From contig RFJF01000037.1 in the NCBI GenBank assembly GCA_003695455.1, forward strand, positions 1 through 6,996: a stretch of 6,996 nt of DNA. Direction: 5' to 3'. This DNA comes from Chloroflexota bacterium. Lineage in GTDB: Bacteria > Chloroflexota > Anaerolineae > 4572-78 > J111. The stretch's first letter is position 1, and each line of letters starts with the position of its first letter. The position numbers and the translations under genes were made by a program. This document shows positions 5,638 to 6,996 of this stretch, piece after piece. Under the pieces are notes generated by a model, which ran no database searches, was not told the origin of the DNA, and saw only the letters and a program-made list of their open reading frames with translations.

Positions 5638-6996
5638 TCACAACTGGGCCTTTAAATCCTCGGCGGCACGGCGATTCATGCCCGGCACGGCAGCCAGTTC
5701 ATCCACGCTGGCCTGGCGGATGGCCGCCAGCGAGCCGAATTTTGCCAGCAGCGCCCGCCGCCGTTTGGGGCCAATGCCGTCAATGTCATCCAGACTGCTG
5801 CGGATGGCGCTTTTGCCGCGCAATTTGCGGTGGTAGGTTACGCCAAAACGGTGGGCCTCGTCGCGGATGCGCTGCACCAGAAACAGCGCATGCGAGCGCC
5901 GGTCCAGCAGTACCGGCGTGGATTGGCCGGGCAGAAAGATTTCTTCCTCTCGCTTGGCCAGCCCCACAATCGGAATGGCGTCGCGGAGTTCAAATTCATC
6001 CAGCACTTCCAGCGCGGCGTTGAGCTGCCCCTTGCCGCCGTCAATAATTACCAGGCTGGGGATCAGCGACCACGCGCTCTCGGCGGTGGATTTGCCCGGC
6101 CCGGCGGGGGAGGTGTAGCCGCCGGCTTTGAGCCGTTTGAAGCGGCGGCGCAGCATTTCCTGCATGCTGGCAAAATCGTCCTGCCCGATTACATTTTTAA
6201 TTTTAAAGCGGCGGTAATCGCTTTTGCGGGGCACGCCTTTGGCAAAAACCACCATGCTGCCCACCGTGTTGGTGCCTTGCAGGGTGCTGATATCGTAACA
6301 TTCAATCCGCACCGGCGGCTCCGGCAGGTTGAGTTCGCGCTGGAGTTCATCGAGCGCCTCGGTCTGTTTGGTTTCGTCGGCGGTCCACTGGGCGCGCAGA
6401 TGGCTGAGCGTTTCGGTGGCATTTTGGGCGGCCATTTCCAGCAGTTCCTTGTGCTTGCCCCGGCGTGGAACCTTGAGCAGCACATCGGCGCCGCGCTTGC
6501 TCTTGAGCCAGTCGCGGATGATCATATGCTCGTCAACCTCGCCGGGCAGCATAATCCGGGGCGGAATGGTGGTGGCCTGATCGTAAAACTGCTTCAGAAA
6601 CGAGGTCATAATTTTGTCGTCGTTTTCGTCCAGTGTGCCTTCCAGCACAAAATAATCGCGCCCCACCAGCTTGCCGGCGCGGATGAAAAAGACCTGCACG
6701 CAGGCGTCTTTCTCGTCGCGGGCAAAGGCAATCACATCCTCGTCAATGGCTTTGGTGTTGATGACTTTTTGCTTTTCAACAATCTGGTCAATGCCCTTGA
6801 TCTGGTCGCGGAGCTGGGCCGCCTTTTCAAAATCGAGCGCCTCGGCGGCGGCGGCCATTTGCTGCTGGAGCTCTGACACCACCGGCCCGGTGTTGCCACC
6901 CAGAAAATCGCACAGGTCATCAATGATTTGCCGGTACTCGGCCTGGTTGTCCGCGCCGATGCAGGGCGCGGCGCAGCGGCCAATGTGGTAGTACAG
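5638..6996 (-). CDS. uvrC: UvrABC system protein C, 5' end outside the window
   Basis: The C-terminal 452 residues of UvrC; full-length members have about 600, so roughly 150 N-terminal residues, most of the GIY-YIG nuclease domain, lie off the right edge. UvrC makes both cuts around a DNA lesion in nucleotide excision repair, working with UvrA and UvrB. In window numbering: YYHIGRCAAPCIG at residues 2-14 closes the GIY-YIG/Cys-rich part; the UVR motif that binds UvrB is at about 41-69 (LDFEKAAQLRDQI); the RNase H-like nuclease that makes the 5' cut has D235 in ECYDIS, D319 in VIIDGGKGQLNAA and H382 in DEAHRFGVTYHR; and the two helix-hairpin-helix motifs are at 401-452 (DIDGIGPKRRRALL, then AAVPGMNRRAAEDL). 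All catalytic residues visible are intact. The frame is continuous from the window edge, so the GTG at 6882 is internal, not the start. Confidence 0.97.
   Translation of the reverse strand: MYYHIGRCAAPCIGADNQAEYRQIIDDLCDFLGGNTGPVVSELQQQMAAAAEALDFEKAAQLRDQIKGIDQIVEKQKVINTKAIDEDVIAFARDEKDACVQVFFIRAGKLVGRDYFVLEGTLDENDDKIMTSFLKQFYDQATTIPPRIMLPGEVDEHMIIRDWLKSKRGADVLLKVPRRGKHKELLEMAAQNATETLSHLRAQWTADETKQTEALDELQRELNLPEPPVRIECYDISTLQGTNTVGSMVVFAKGVPRKSDYRRFKIKNVIGQDDFASMQEMLRRRFKRLKAGGYTSPAGPGKSTAESAWSLIPSLVIIDGGKGQLNAALEVLDEFELRDAIPIVGLAKREEEIFLPGQSTPVLLDRRSHALFLVQRIRDEAHRFGVTYHRKLRGKSAIRSSLDDIDGIGPKRRRALLAKFGSLAAIRQASVDELAAVPGMNRRAAEDLKAQL

Noticed and set aside
5830..6876. Plus-strand open frame (348 codons) opposite uvrC
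   Set aside because: Lies entirely antisense to a well-conserved UvrC with intact catalytic motifs; its sequence has no family features.
6732..6882. GTG at 6882 as the real start of uvrC
   Set aside because: The frame continues upstream to the window edge with conserved UvrC sequence (HIGRCAAPCIG), so the GTG is an internal Val codon.

Overview
This is an ordinary chromosomal stretch with seven protein-coding genes, one of them cut by the window edge. It has no RNA genes, insertion sequences, phage genes or CRISPR. Base composition is moderately GC-rich, and the two right-hand genes look richer than the middle. The gene families (YjbQ, BtpA/SgcQ, GtrA, a hybrid-free sensor kinase with a lone receiver, a many-pass membrane protein with GYVENY and DWDLF motifs, UvrC), together with a degenerate heptamer array, fit a Chloroflexota bacterium, perhaps Anaerolineae-like. 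That placement is an inference and cannot be proved from the window.

Layout. Positions 36-452 (minus) encode a YjbQ-family protein. Positions 453-630 are a compact divergent control region: a sigma70-type promoter for each side, a 9-bp inverted repeat between them, and a terminator-like hairpin in the yjbQ leader. Positions 631-1437 (plus) encode a BtpA/SgcQ-family TIM-barrel protein starting with GTG behind a strong ribosome binding site. A 141-bp gap with an extended -10 element and overlapping hairpins leads to a GtrA-family membrane protein (1579-2121, plus). A hairpin terminator at 2153-2177 separates it from a convergent two-gene operon on the minus strand: a six-helix membrane histidine kinase (2586-4004) and a lone receiver-domain response regulator (2179-2589). 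The two overlap by ATGA and have their own promoter at 4040-4068. Upstream on the minus strand is an uncharacterised many-pass membrane protein (4097-5455), then about 180 bp holding an array of 16 degenerate 7-bp units, then the 3' three quarters of uvrC (5638-6996), which runs off the right edge.

How the genes relate. The kinase and receiver clearly form one signalling pair. GtrA and the many-pass membrane protein may both act in envelope glycan or lipid-linked sugar metabolism, but they are not in one operon. YjbQ and BtpA share a divergent control region and may be co-regulated. UvrC is a housekeeping excision-repair nuclease. I do not see a new multi-gene system. The most unusual parts are the heptamer array abutting a gene that has lost a normal start codon, and the densely packed divergent promoter region.
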